From the NCBI RefSeq assembly GCF_000300855.1, contig NZ_ALJF01000023.1, forward strand, positions 248,001 through 312,000: DNA of 64,000 nt, given 5' to 3'. The number at the start of each line of letters is the position of its first letter. Position 1 is the first letter of the stretch. Below are positions 18,073-26,084 of the stretch, in pieces. The notes under the pieces were generated by a model. That model saw nothing but the letters and a program-made list of their open reading frames with translations. It was not told the origin of the DNA and searched no databases. Made by a program: the position numbers and the translations under genes. The stretch comes from Agrobacterium albertimagni AOL15. Its GTDB lineage: Bacteria > Pseudomonadota > Alphaproteobacteria > Rhizobiales > Rhizobiaceae.

Positions 18073-19107
18073 TCAAGGCAGCATCCGCTCTTCCTTGGCC
18101 GGCAGGAAACTGCCGTCGAAGACCTGCTCGGCCGCGACATTGCCCTTCAGGCCCATGGACACCTTCAGCGTCTCGATCGAGGCGGAGAGCCGCGCCATGT
18201 CGACGCTGCCCATACCGTTTTCGACGACATAGGGCGTCTTGATGTTCATGGCATTGGCCATTTCGAGACGTTCCTTCTCGATGTCGGCGTTCAGCGTCTC
18301 GTTGCGCTTGAGTACGGCGGCGACACCCTCTTCCGGATTGGCAACGGCATCGGCAAAGCCCTTGGCGAGCGCCTTCAGGAAGCCTTTCACAGCCTCAGGG
18401 TTCTCGGTGGCGAAGTCGGAGTTCACCAGCACGCTGTTGCCATAGAGATTGAGCCCATTGTCGGCCATCAGGATGGTGGCGATGTCGTCGTCAGCAATCC
18501 CTTGCGCCTTCAGGTTCAGGATCACGGAGAAGGCAAAACCGAAGACGGCGTCGACGTCACCCTTGGCAAGCATCGGCTCGCGCACGGGAAAGCCGATCGA
18601 TTCGATGGTGATGCCGCTGTCGTCGATACCGGCGGCCTGCTTGAAGGCCGGCCACTGGGCAAAGGCGCCATCCGGCGGCGGCGCGCCGAGCTTCTTGCCT
18701 TCGAGCGATTTCGGATCTTCGGTGACGCCGAGCGACTTGCGGCCGACGACCGAGAAGACCGGCTTGTCATAGACCATCATCACGGCCTTGACCTTCTGGC
18801 TCGGATCCTCATCGAGGAACTTGATCACCGAATTGATGTCGCCGAAGCCCATCTGATAGGCGCCGGTCGCGACGCGCGGGATCGCCTCGACCGAGCCATT
18901 GCCCGAATCGATCGTCACATCCAGGCCTTCCGCTGCGAAATACCCCTTGTCCAGCGCCAGCAGGAAGCCGGCGGCCGGACCCTCGAACTTCCAGTCGAGC
19001 GTGAACTTGATGGCCGTCTCGGCATGCGCCTGACCGACCGGCAGCGTCACGCCGACCATCAGCCCGGCTGCGAGAACGGCGGCCGAAAAGAGACGTCTTG
19101 TGATCAT
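18073..19107 (-). CDS. ABC transporter periplasmic substrate-binding protein (NMT1/THI5-like)
   Basis: 344 residues. A Sec signal peptide (about 1-29, ending GQAHA) precedes an NMT1-type bilobal domain: TLDWKFEGPAAGFLLALDKGYFAAEGLDV is the family opening, in pieces, and TGAYQMGFGD follows. Such receptors bind thiamine precursors (HMP, formylaminopyrimidine), aliphatic sulfonates, nitrate or riboflavin; the sequence does not settle which. No TPP riboswitch signature was seen upstream, and no thiamine or sulfonate enzyme gene is adjacent. First gene of a three-gene import operon. Confidence 0.88.
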   Translation of the reverse strand: MITRRLFSAAVLAAGLMVGVTLPVGQAHAETAIKFTLDWKFEGPAAGFLLALDKGYFAAEGLDVTIDSGNGSVEAIPRVATGAYQMGFGDINSVIKFLDEDPSQKVKAVMMVYDKPVFSVVGRKSLGVTEDPKSLEGKKLGAPPPDGAFAQWPAFKQAAGIDDSGITIESIGFPVREPMLAKGDVDAVFGFAFSVILNLKAQGIADDDIATILMADNGLNLYGNSVLVNSDFATENPEAVKGFLKALAKGFADAVANPEEGVAAVLKRNETLNADIEKERLEMANAMNIKTPYVVENGMGSVDMARLSASIETLKVSMGLKGNVAAEQVFDGSFLPAKEERMLP

Positions 19108-19301
19108 GGATTTGAGCTCCCCTTGTTTTTGATGGGCGCATCAAAGCAGGAAACGCGGAACCCGCAAAGCGGAAAATGCTCAAACTTTCGTCAAAAATCG
19201 ATCTGCACAAATTTGGCGCATTGAGCCCAAAGAGACACACGCGTTCAATCGTCCCCATCGATGCGATCGGGCCAGCGCTAACAAATGAATAGCAATGAGG
19301 A

Positions 19302-19387
19302 TGGTGCGGACGGCGGGGATCGAACCCGCATGACCTAAGGCCGAGAGATTTTAAGTCTCTTGCGTCTACCAGTTTCGCCACGTCCGC
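19302..19387 (-). tRNA. tRNA-Leu (anticodon TAA)
   Basis: The minus strand reads GCGGACG at the 5' acceptor arm and CGTCCGC-A-CCA at the 3' end, with the CCA encoded. The anticodon arm is AGAGA-CTTAAAA-TCTCT, giving TAA, which reads UUA leucine codons. A long variable arm (around CGGCCTTAGGTCATG) and a standard T arm (GCGGG-TTCGATC-CCCGC) fit a class II leucine tRNA. Confidence 0.96.
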
Positions 19388-19470
19388 GTGCGGGCCCTGT
19401 TTCGATCAGATCGGCGGACTCGTCAAGGGTGGCGGGCCAATGCTGTGGCCCGCCCCGTGTCATCGATCAC

Positions 19471-19734
19471 TCAGCTCGCCAGCGCATCCAGGAATTCGAC
19501 GCCGATCTCGCGGGGGCTGCGCCATTTAACCGCGCAGTCATGGGTCGTGCCGTCCTCGAGACGCAAGCGGAATTGAGGGGGAATGTCGGCGGTCGATTCG
19601 AAGCTCACCTTGGCGCCGAGCGGCGAGAGATTGCGAATCATGCAGTCGAAGGTGGAATGGCCGCCGGGGAGAATGGCGCGGCCGGCTTTGAGCGCCCGAA
19701 GGCGGGGCTGACGACGACGATCTGGCTGTTCCAT
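19471..19734 (-). CDS. PilZ domain protein
   Basis: 87 residues, a minimal PilZ domain. An Arg-rich N-terminus (DRRRQPRLRA) supplies RxxxR and IRNLSPLG supplies NxSxxG; the C-terminal strand VKWRSPREIGVEFL is typical. ATG 19734 has AGGA 9 bases upstream; ATG 19740 is the alternative. Differs from the tandem pair at 3.3-4.1 kb and lacks their YFRxxH tail. A likely c-di-GMP binding adaptor with unknown partner. Confidence 0.85.
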   Translation of the reverse strand: MEQPDRRRQPRLRALKAGRAILPGGHSTFDCMIRNLSPLGAKVSFESTADIPPQFRLRLEDGTTHDCAVKWRSPREIGVEFLDALAS

Positions 19735-19851
19735 GGGCATGCATCCTTTCAGGCCTTACAACCGCAAGAATGCGCCGAAGCGCTCAACAAAGGCTTCAAT
19801 CCAGCGGTCACATTTTAACGATCGGGCAGCACAGCTGTCGCAGAAACGAAG

Positions 19852-19878
19852 AAAGGCGGAGCTTGCGCCCCGCCTTTT
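19852..19878 (-). terminator. intrinsic terminator of wrbA
   Basis: On the minus strand AAAAGGCGGGGC pairs with GCTCCGCCTTT across a short loop and is followed by CTTCGTTTC. It lies 20 bp past the wrbA stop. Confidence 0.65.
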
Positions 19879-19898
19879 GACAACAGTCAATTCTATGC

Positions 19899-20495
19899 TC
19901 AGGCCAGCTTTGCAGCGAGCTTCGCCACATGGGCGCCCTGATAGCGGGCACCTTCGAGTTCGATCTCGGAGGGCTGGCGCGAACCGTCGCCGGCCGTGAT
20001 CGTGGAGGCGCCGTAGGGTGAGTTGCCCATGACTTCGCTCACACCCATCTGGCCCTGGAAGGCATAGGGCAGACCGGCATAGACCATGCCGTGATGCAGG
20101 AAGGTCGGGATGAAGCCCATGATGGTGGTTTCCTGGCCGCCATGCTGGGTCGCAGTCGAGGTGAACATCGAGCCGAGCTTGCCGGTCAGCTTGCCCTGGG
20201 CCCAGAGGCCACCGGTCTGATCCCAGAAATTGCGCATCTGCGAGGCGACCGTGCCGTAACGGGTGCCGGCGCCGACGATGATGGCGTCATACTGGTCGAG
20301 CTCGGAAGGGTCGGCGATCGGGGCCTGCTGGTCCATCTTGTAGTAGGAAGCCTTGGCGACATCTTCCGGCACGAGTTCCGGAACGCGCTTGACGGTGACG
20401 TCGGCACCGGCCGACTTTGCGCCTTCGGCAACGGCATAGGCCATCGTTTCGATGTGACCGTAAGCGGAATAGTAGAGAACCAGAACCTTGGCCAT
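19899..20495 (-). CDS. wrbA: NAD(P)H:quinone oxidoreductase, type IV
   Basis: 198 residues, the WrbA length. The flavodoxin-like fold starts VLVLYYSAYGHIETMA, the FMN phosphate loop. Further blocks include GAGTRYGTVASQMRNFWDQT, SMFTSTATQHGGQETT and GMVYAGLPYAF, all WrbA signatures. The tetrameric enzyme reduces quinones by two electrons with NAD(P)H and so avoids semiquinone radicals. Single gene with its own terminator. Confidence 0.95.
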   Translation of the reverse strand: MAKVLVLYYSAYGHIETMAYAVAEGAKSAGADVTVKRVPELVPEDVAKASYYKMDQQAPIADPSELDQYDAIIVGAGTRYGTVASQMRNFWDQTGGLWAQGKLTGKLGSMFTSTATQHGGQETTIMGFIPTFLHHGMVYAGLPYAFQGQMGVSEVMGNSPYGASTITAGDGSRQPSEIELEGARYQGAHVAKLAAKLA

Positions 20496-20681
20496 GTCGT
20501 ATCTCCCTTTGAAACTGCGGCCCCGCCGCGCTGTTGGATGAGCGAGATGTAGCGCATTCCACGGTGGCGACCAGTCGCGGCTGCAGGAACGCAGTGTTCA
20601 ATCAATGAGTGCCTTTACTTCTCTTCGCGGACACAAAACGGTAACGTGTCTCCCAGCCTGCCCATCCCAAGGACCCAATCC

Positions 20682-21467
20682 ATGACCTCCACGATCCAGA
20701 CCGCCGCGATGCTCGCCATCGGCGACGAACTCCTGTCCGGCCGCACCAAGGACAAGAATATCGGACATCTCGCCGATCTCCTCACCGTTGCCGGCATCGA
20801 TCTGAAGGAAGTGCGTATCGTCGCCGACGAAGAGGACGCAATCGTGGATGCCCTCAACGCGCTGCGTTCGAAGTACACCTACGTCTTCACGTCAGGCGGC
20901 ATCGGCCCGACCCATGACGACATCACAGCGGATTCGGTGTCGAAAGCCTTCGGTGTGCCCTGCCTTCACGATCCCGACGCCATGAAGCTGCTCGGCGACA
21001 TGTATGCCGGCCGAGGTCTCGAATTCACCGAGGCCCGCCAGCGCATGGCGCGCATGCCGGAAGGCAGCCGCCATATCCCGAACCCGGTCTCGACCGCGCC
21101 CGGCTTCATTATCGGCAATGTGCATGTCATGGCCGGTGTGCCGCAGGTCTTCCAGGCGATGATGGCGCATGTGATCGAGACACTTCCGGCCGGCCAGCGG
21201 GTGCTGTCGCGCTCGATCGCCTGCCCCTTCGGTGAAGGCGATATCGGCACGGCACTCGGCGCGATCCAGAAGGCCCATCCGGAAACCTCGATCGGCTCCT
21301 ATCCGCATTTCGACGGCCGGCGCTTCTCGACCGAGCTGATCGTCCGGGCGCGCGATCAGGCGGTTGTCGATGCGGCAGCGGCCGATGTCGAGGCAATGAT
21401 CGAGGCGATCCGAAACGAGAAGGATGCAGCCGCCACCCGCGATCTCGGCACCGGCGAGGTCGCCTGA
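20682..21467 (+). CDS. CinA-like molybdopterin-binding domain protein
   Basis: 261 residues. MoaB/Mog fold: AAMLAIGDELLSGRTKDKN at the start, FTSGGIGPTHDDITAD as the MPT-binding loop (about residues 75-90), and MAGVPQVFQAM. This corresponds to the N-terminal domain of CinA (competence/damage-inducible protein A); the C-terminal NMN deamidase domain is absent, as is usual in rhizobia where the two halves are separate genes. ATG 20682 follows AAGGA at 8 bases. Possible activity on ADP-ribose or NAD-derived nucleotides is known for full CinA, not shown for this form. Confidence 0.87.
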   Translation: MTSTIQTAAMLAIGDELLSGRTKDKNIGHLADLLTVAGIDLKEVRIVADEEDAIVDALNALRSKYTYVFTSGGIGPTHDDITADSVSKAFGVPCLHDPDAMKLLGDMYAGRGLEFTEARQRMARMPEGSRHIPNPVSTAPGFIIGNVHVMAGVPQVFQAMMAHVIETLPAGQRVLSRSIACPFGEGDIGTALGAIQKAHPETSIGSYPHFDGRRFSTELIVRARDQAVVDAAAADVEAMIEAIRNEKDAAATRDLGTGEVA

Positions 21468-21589
21468 GCGCGCGATCCTTCGCGCCTCAAGCCGGCTCCC
21501 GACTTGACCGAGGTCAAGGCGGAACCCTCGAATGAAACACATAGTTATCTCATGCGGACACTGGATAAGGGCCGCAAGAGGAGACGACC

Positions 21590-22432
21590 ATGGGTTACCG
21601 CACACTTCTTGCCATATTGGACACACCGAAAACCACGCAACAGGTGACGGATTTTGCCGTCGCCATTGCCAACCAGTTTCAATCACATGTGATCGGCGCC
21701 CATGCGGAGGCCGTGGCCATGGTGCCGCTGGTCGCGCCGATGGAAATCCCGGACCCCGCGACCGTCCAGGCGCTGCAGGACATGGCGCATCAGGAGACGG
21801 AAAGCGTGGAGCGCATCTTCCGCGACATCGGCAGGCGCGAAGGCTTTTCCCATGAATGGCGAAGCTTCGTCACATCCTCCGGCTTCAACTCCGCCGCCCT
21901 GATCGACAGCGCGCGCAGCGCCGATCTCGTCATCGCCGCCCAGGGTGAAGCGGGCATGCTGTCCGAGACCCGCTCCGAACTCGAAAGCTTCCTGTTCGAA
22001 AGCGGACGGCCAGTGCTGCTCATCCCGCATATCCTAAAGGCGCCGAAACCGATCCGCCGGGTGCTCGTTGCCTGGAACGGCTCGCGCGAGGCGGCCCGCG
22101 CTACCTTCGATGCCCTGCCCTTCCTGATGGTAGCCGAAGAGGTCGAGATCTTCACCGTCGACGCCTCCGACAGCTCCACCCAGACCGGCTCCATGGCTGG
22201 TGCCGAGATCGCCGCTTCGCTTGCCCGCCACGGGATCAAGGTAACCGTCACTGCGTCGGAAAAGACCGGTCTCGCCCCAGCGATCGCCATCGAGAACCGG
22301 CTGTCGGACAGCTCCATCGATCTCCTGGTCATGGGTGCCTATGGCAACAAGCGCTGGTGGGAAATGCTCTTCGGCGGCGTTACCCGCACGCTGCTTGATT
22401 CGATGACGGCGCTGACGCTGCTGTCGCGCTGA
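21590..22432 (+). CDS. universal stress protein family
   Basis: 280 residues, the tandem-Usp size. N-terminal half (about 1-145) has a Usp-like fold; the C-terminal half (about 155-278) contains the better conserved nucleotide-site pattern LLVMGAYGNKRWWEMLFGG, with Gly spacing of ATP-binding UspA members, then VTRTLL. AGGAGA precedes the ATG. Usp proteins accumulate in stress and growth arrest; the precise role here is unknown. Confidence 0.88.
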   Translation: MGYRTLLAILDTPKTTQQVTDFAVAIANQFQSHVIGAHAEAVAMVPLVAPMEIPDPATVQALQDMAHQETESVERIFRDIGRREGFSHEWRSFVTSSGFNSAALIDSARSADLVIAAQGEAGMLSETRSELESFLFESGRPVLLIPHILKAPKPIRRVLVAWNGSREAARATFDALPFLMVAEEVEIFTVDASDSSTQTGSMAGAEIAASLARHGIKVTVTASEKTGLAPAIAIENRLSDSSIDLLVMGAYGNKRWWEMLFGGVTRTLLDSMTALTLLSR

Positions 22433-22446
22433 TCACTCGAGTGATC
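22431..22446. repeat. perfect 16-bp palindrome at the end of the usp gene
   Basis: GATCACTCGAGTGATC overlaps the stop codon of the universal stress gene. It has no loop and no following T-run, so it is not a standard terminator. Confidence 0.5.
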
Positions 22447-22655
22447 GGGCGGGAATACGGGCCTTGCCAGAGGCTTCGGATTCCCGCTAATAGCAACGGC
22501 CAAAGACTGGAACCCTTTCGGGGGACGAGCTTCGCGCGGTCACTGCCGCGCGAAACGCGTTTCAGGACCGCGCACATCGCGGCCCGCCTAAGGATCCGGT
22601 CGACGGCGCCGCAATCCGGCGCGGACGATATCATCCAGCAAGCGGAGCCCCGTGC

Positions 22656-23153
22656 ATGTCTCTTCCCGATAAAGCCTTCCCCGTTTCCTGGGATCAGTTC
22701 CACCGCGATGCGCGCGCACTCGCCTGGCGCCTTGCCGGCCTCGGCCAGGAATTCCGCGCCATCGTTTGCATCACCCGCGGCGGTCTCGTCCCGGCGGCGA
22801 TCATCTCGCGCGAGCTCAACATCCGCCTGATCGAGACGGTCTGCGTCGCCTCCTACCATGATTATGTCAACCAGGGCGAAATGAACCTGTTGAAGGGGAT
22901 CACTGCCGAACTCATGGTCAATGGCGGCGAAGGCGTGCTGGTGGTCGACGACCTGACCGACACCGGCAAGACGGCGCTCGAAGTCCGCCAGATGATGCCG
23001 AAGGCGCACTTCGCCTGCGTCTATGCCAAGCCGAAGGGCGTGCCGACCATCGACACCTTCGTTACCGAAGTCTCCCAGGACACCTGGATCTATTTCCCCT
23101 GGGACATGGGCTTCACCTATCAGGAGCCGATCGCCAAGGGCTCCAAGGGCTGA
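22656..23153 (+). CDS. gpt: xanthine(-guanine) phosphoribosyltransferase
   Basis: 165 residues. The PRPP-binding signature VLVVDDLTDTGKTAL is at about residues 88-102; an early VCITRGGLVPAAII block and the final YFPWDMGFTYQEP are typical of Gpt. It salvages xanthine and guanine to XMP and GMP using PRPP. The 223-bp upstream gap contains several GC-rich stems (for example GCGCGG-N5-CCGCGC near 22537) but no purine riboswitch that I recognise. A strong terminator follows. Confidence 0.93.
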   Translation: MSLPDKAFPVSWDQFHRDARALAWRLAGLGQEFRAIVCITRGGLVPAAIISRELNIRLIETVCVASYHDYVNQGEMNLLKGITAELMVNGGEGVLVVDDLTDTGKTALEVRQMMPKAHFACVYAKPKGVPTIDTFVTEVSQDTWIYFPWDMGFTYQEPIAKGSKG

Positions 23154-23176
23154 TCCAAGCCCTGCCGCAATTACCG

Positions 23177-23207
23177 AACCCGCCTGTCACCCGCCGGCGG
23201 GTTTTTT
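23177..23207 (+). terminator. intrinsic terminator of gpt
   Basis: AACCCGCC (23177-23184) pairs with GGCGGGTT (23196-23203), followed by TTTTG. It ends the xanthine phosphoribosyltransferase transcript 24 bp after the stop. Confidence 0.85.
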
Positions 23208-23477
23208 GTGCGAGTGGATACCGAAGTGCCCAGAGGCTTCGTAGCCAACACTATGGCTGAGACATCCTACATAATCTCTTGCCCTCCAAGGCATCCGCTA
23301 CCCGATTCGCCAATCATCACAGTCACGTAATATTAGAATTAATAGCTTGAAATAAGAATAGATGTCGCTCCTGCCTGTGAATCAATGTGGGTTTCGGAAA
23401 CGCCGCTTACGTCAATTTCACAATGTGCTTGAGTAATTCTGTCCTCCTAAGGACGATTCGAAGCAAAGGAGAAAATA
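23208..23477. other. AT-richer intergenic stretch without a recognised gene
   Basis: About 270 bp between the gpt terminator and a short reading frame, clearly lower in GC than its surroundings. No open frame with a ribosome binding site was seen on either strand. It presumably carries the promoter of the 39-residue gene that follows. Confidence 0.5.
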
Positions 23478-23597
23478 TTGAACGACAAACACGAGCTGCG
23501 TATATCCAAAAGTGAAATCGTCGCGAGAGGAGCGTTAGCCGTCTTAGTGGTCGGAATTGTACTGATATTGCCTTTGGCAGTCTCTTTGACAACTTGA
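23478..23597 (+). CDS. small single-pass membrane protein (39 residues)
   Basis: A TTG start at 23478 is preceded at ideal spacing by AAGGAG (23466-23471). The product begins MNDKHELRISKSEIVARGAL and continues with a hydrophobic helix of about 19 residues (AVLVVGIVLILPLAVSL), ending TT. The charged N-terminus with lysine and arginine before the helix suggests the N-terminus is cytoplasmic. An intrinsic terminator lies 29 bp downstream, so a complete small transcription unit is visible. Not recognised; no homologue claimed. Small size is the main reason for doubt. Confidence 0.65.
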   Translation: MNDKHELRISKSEIVARGALAVLVVGIVLILPLAVSLTT

Positions 23598-23625
23598 CGA
23601 AAGATCCACCGCAACGCTGAAATTC

Positions 23626-23657
23626 GAGCCCCGTCGTTCTCCCGGCGGGGCTCTTTT
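23626..23657 (+). terminator. intrinsic terminator after the small membrane protein gene
   Basis: GAGCCCCG (23626-23633) pairs with CGGGGCTC (23646-23653) and is followed by TTTTA. Confidence 0.82.
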
Positions 23658-23868
23658 ACGACATTTCTTTCTACAGACCGACCGACAGCAAAAGATCCAG
23701 CGGACTCGTGGACGGAGTCAGCACTCAGACCGGACCCGTTTCCCACGAATTGAACTTTTCATTCGTTGTCGACGCGCATAACAGTCCGTCTTTGGCTGCA
23801 AGACGGAACAATTCGGCCGCTCGCCCGTATGGCTCTCGTGTTCCACTCCCAACGGTAGAGAGCAATTG

Positions 23869-24309
23869 ATGGCCACCCTCCACTCGCCGCCGACGGCTTC
23901 GAACGCCTATCCGGCTTCGGCGCTGTTCGTCCCCTTCCCCTTCGTCTGCTTCACGCTGACGCTGATCACCGACATCCTCTACTGGCGGACGTCCAATCTG
24001 ATGTGGAGCAACTTTTCCGACTGGCTCTTGTTCTTCGGTCTGATCTTCGGCGCCCTGTCGATCATTGCAGGCCTCATCGATCTCGCAAGGCCCGCCACCC
24101 GCGCCCTGCGCCCCGGCTGGCCCGCGGTCATTGCCTATCTCGTGGTTCTGGTGCTCGCTATCATCAACAGCTTTATTCATGCCGGCGACGGCTGGACGGC
24201 GATCGTGCCCTATGGCCTTGCCGCTTCCCTGATCACGGTCATCGCGATGATCGCCTGTGTCTACCTCACCGCCGAACAGCGCAGCGCCGACGCCTGGAGA
24301 ACGCCATGA
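23869..24309 (+). CDS. DUF2231 membrane protein
   Basis: 146 residues with four predicted transmembrane helices (FPFVCFTLTLITDILYW; DWLLFFGLIFGALSIIAGLI; VIAYLVVLVLAIINSFI; AASLITVIAMIACVYL). The segment around HA(G)DGW and the general layout match DUF2231, a family of putative heme-binding or redox membrane proteins. The stop overlaps the ATG of the sugar dehydrogenase gene by 4 bp (ATGA), so the products are probably made together and may interact; the membrane protein could hand electrons on from the lipoprotein (inference). Confidence 0.82.
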   Translation: MATLHSPPTASNAYPASALFVPFPFVCFTLTLITDILYWRTSNLMWSNFSDWLLFFGLIFGALSIIAGLIDLARPATRALRPGWPAVIAYLVVLVLAIINSFIHAGDGWTAIVPYGLAASLITVIAMIACVYLTAEQRSADAWRTP

Positions 24310-26003
24310 CCCGCTCTACCCTGACGCTCCGTCACGCCGCCCTCGCCTCGACCGCCGTTCTGGTGCTGGCCCTTGCCGGCTGCAGCGACGACAACGGCAA
24401 TTTCGACATCACCAGCCAGATCGGTCCCGACCCAGTCCTGCCGGAACCGAGCCAGTCACTCCTGCCTGACCTCAAGGTCGCAGAAGTCGTTGGCTGGCGT
24501 GAAAACGAGACCCCCGACGTGCTGGAAGGCTTCACCATCACCGCTTACGCCCACGACCTTGCCAATCCGCGCACCGTGCACACGCTGCCGAACGGCGACG
24601 TGCTCGTGGTGCAAAGCAAGGCGCCACCCGGCAAACCGGTGGAGCGGCCGAAGGACGTCATCCGCGATTTCATCATGGCCTTTGCGGCCGGCAGTGGTGG
24701 TGACGACAAGCCGACCAATCTCATCACGCTGCTTCGCGACACGGACCGTGACGGCACCGTGGACGAGCGCCATGATCTGCTGACCGATCTCAACTCCCCC
24801 TTCGGTCTCGCCTTTGCCGACGATACCCTCTATGTCGCGGCAGCCGACGCGGTACTCGCCTATGACTACCAGCTTGGGCAGAACGAGATCACCACCCCGC
24901 CGCGCGTCCTGACGCCGCTGCCGGGCGGCCCGATCAACCATCACTGGACCAAGGACCTGGCGCTCAGCCCCGACGGCCGCTTCCTCTACGCCTCGGTCGG
25001 CTCGAACTCGAATGCCGGCGAACGCGGTCTGGAGGCCGAAAAGGGCCGCGCCGCCATCTGGCAGATCGACCGCGAAACCGGTGCCTCGCGCGTCTATGCG
25101 TCTGGCCTGCGCAACCCCAATGGCCTCACCTTCAACCCCGAGAGCGGCGCGCTCTGGACCGTCGTCAACGAACGCGACGAGCTCGGCCCCAATCTCGTGC
25201 CCGACTACATGACCTCGGTGCAGGACCGCGGCTTCTACGGCTGGCCGTGGAGCTATTTCGGCCAGCATGTCGATCCGCGCCTGCACCCGCCACGGCCTGA
25301 CATGGTCGAGCAGGCGATCAAGCCGGATTATGCGCTGTCGAGCCATGTGGCCGCTTTGGGTCTCGCCTTCTCCATGGGCATGGCGATGCCCGAAGAGTAT
25401 GCGAACGGCGCCTTTGTCGGCAATCGCGGCAGCTGGAACCGCGACCAGTTCAATGGCTACAAGGTGCTCTACGTGCCCTTCGAAAACGGCATGCCGTCGG
25501 GTGAAGCCCGCGACGTGGTGACCGGCTTCCTCAATCCCGACGAAGAAGCCCGCGGCCGCCCCGTCGGCCTCGGCTTCGACGGCACGGGCGCCCTCTTGGT
25601 TGCCGACGATGCCGGCAATACGGTCTGGCGCGTCGCGGCCCAGAATGCGACCGCCCTTTCCGAACCGCTCGGCACGGATGAAATGCCGCCGGGCTCGCCG
25701 GTCGCTGAGGAACAGGCCGGTGCTGCTGAAGCCGTCGAAGGCGCAGCGCCGGCAACCGCACCGACCGAGAGCACGCCCGCAACGGAAACGCCTACGCCCG
25801 CGGCCCCTGCCCCTTCCCCGGACGCCGCCACGCCGCCGCCCGCCGAAGATCCGGCAGTCGCACCGACCCCGGATGCGCCGGCCAATACCGGCGATGGCAC
25901 GCTTGCGCCTCCGACACCGCCCCAGACGGATGTCCCGGCGACGGGACCGGAAGGTGCTGTTCAGGACGCGACGCCTGCAACGCCGGCTCCTGCGCAGCCC
26001 TGA
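24306..26003 (+). CDS. PQQ-type sugar (sorbosone-like) dehydrogenase lipoprotein
   Basis: 565 residues. A lipoprotein signal ends in the lipobox LALAGC with Cys at residue 26. The body (about 60-450) is a six-bladed glucose/sorbosone dehydrogenase beta-propeller: NHHWTKDLALSPDGRFLYAS, SGLRNPNGLTFNPE and WNRDQFNGYKVLYVPF hold the usual His and Arg of the PQQ site. From about residue 455 the chain is a Pro/Ala/Thr-rich tail of about 110 residues (PTPAAPAPSPDAATPPP) that may span the periplasm or peptidoglycan. ATG 24306 overlaps the DUF2231 stop. No PQQ synthesis genes are in this window. A terminator follows. Confidence 0.87.
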   Translation: MTRSTLTLRHAALASTAVLVLALAGCSDDNGNFDITSQIGPDPVLPEPSQSLLPDLKVAEVVGWRENETPDVLEGFTITAYAHDLANPRTVHTLPNGDVLVVQSKAPPGKPVERPKDVIRDFIMAFAAGSGGDDKPTNLITLLRDTDRDGTVDERHDLLTDLNSPFGLAFADDTLYVAAADAVLAYDYQLGQNEITTPPRVLTPLPGGPINHHWTKDLALSPDGRFLYASVGSNSNAGERGLEAEKGRAAIWQIDRETGASRVYASGLRNPNGLTFNPESGALWTVVNERDELGPNLVPDYMTSVQDRGFYGWPWSYFGQHVDPRLHPPRPDMVEQAIKPDYALSSHVAALGLAFSMGMAMPEEYANGAFVGNRGSWNRDQFNGYKVLYVPFENGMPSGEARDVVTGFLNPDEEARGRPVGLGFDGTGALLVADDAGNTVWRVAAQNATALSEPLGTDEMPPGSPVAEEQAGAAEAVEGAAPATAPTESTPATETPTPAAPAPSPDAATPPPAEDPAVAPTPDAPANTGDGTLAPPTPPQTDVPATGPEGAVQDATPATPAPAQP

Positions 26004-26029
26004 TCCACCCTTTCGGGCTCTGAAATGAG

Positions 26030-26062
26030 AAGCCCTCCGCCAGACAGGCGGAGGGCTTTCGA
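26030..26062 (+). terminator. intrinsic terminator after the sugar dehydrogenase gene
   Basis: A 12-bp perfect stem, AAGCCCTCCGCC (26030-26041) with GGCGGAGGGCTT (26047-26058), 5-nt loop, then TCGATTTC. The convergent SRPBCC gene ends 23 bp further on. Confidence 0.75.
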
Positions 26063-26084
26063 TTTCCTCACAAAGCTTCCGCGA

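Noticed and set aside
19108..19301. Possible TPP riboswitch in front of the NMT1-type receptor gene
   Set aside because: Neither the CTGAGA box nor the other conserved thi-box elements were found in the leader.
20682..21467. CinA-like gene as a truncated pseudogene
   Set aside because: The stop is clean and the stand-alone N-terminal domain form is common in rhizobia, so it is treated as intact.
22433..22655. Possible purine riboswitch ahead of gpt
   Set aside because: The region has GC-rich stems but no conserved purine-aptamer core, which is also rare in alphaproteobacteria.
23447..23746. 99-residue open frame on the minus strand across the small membrane protein gene
   Set aside because: No ribosome binding site and it runs through the terminator; the plus-strand frame has much better support.
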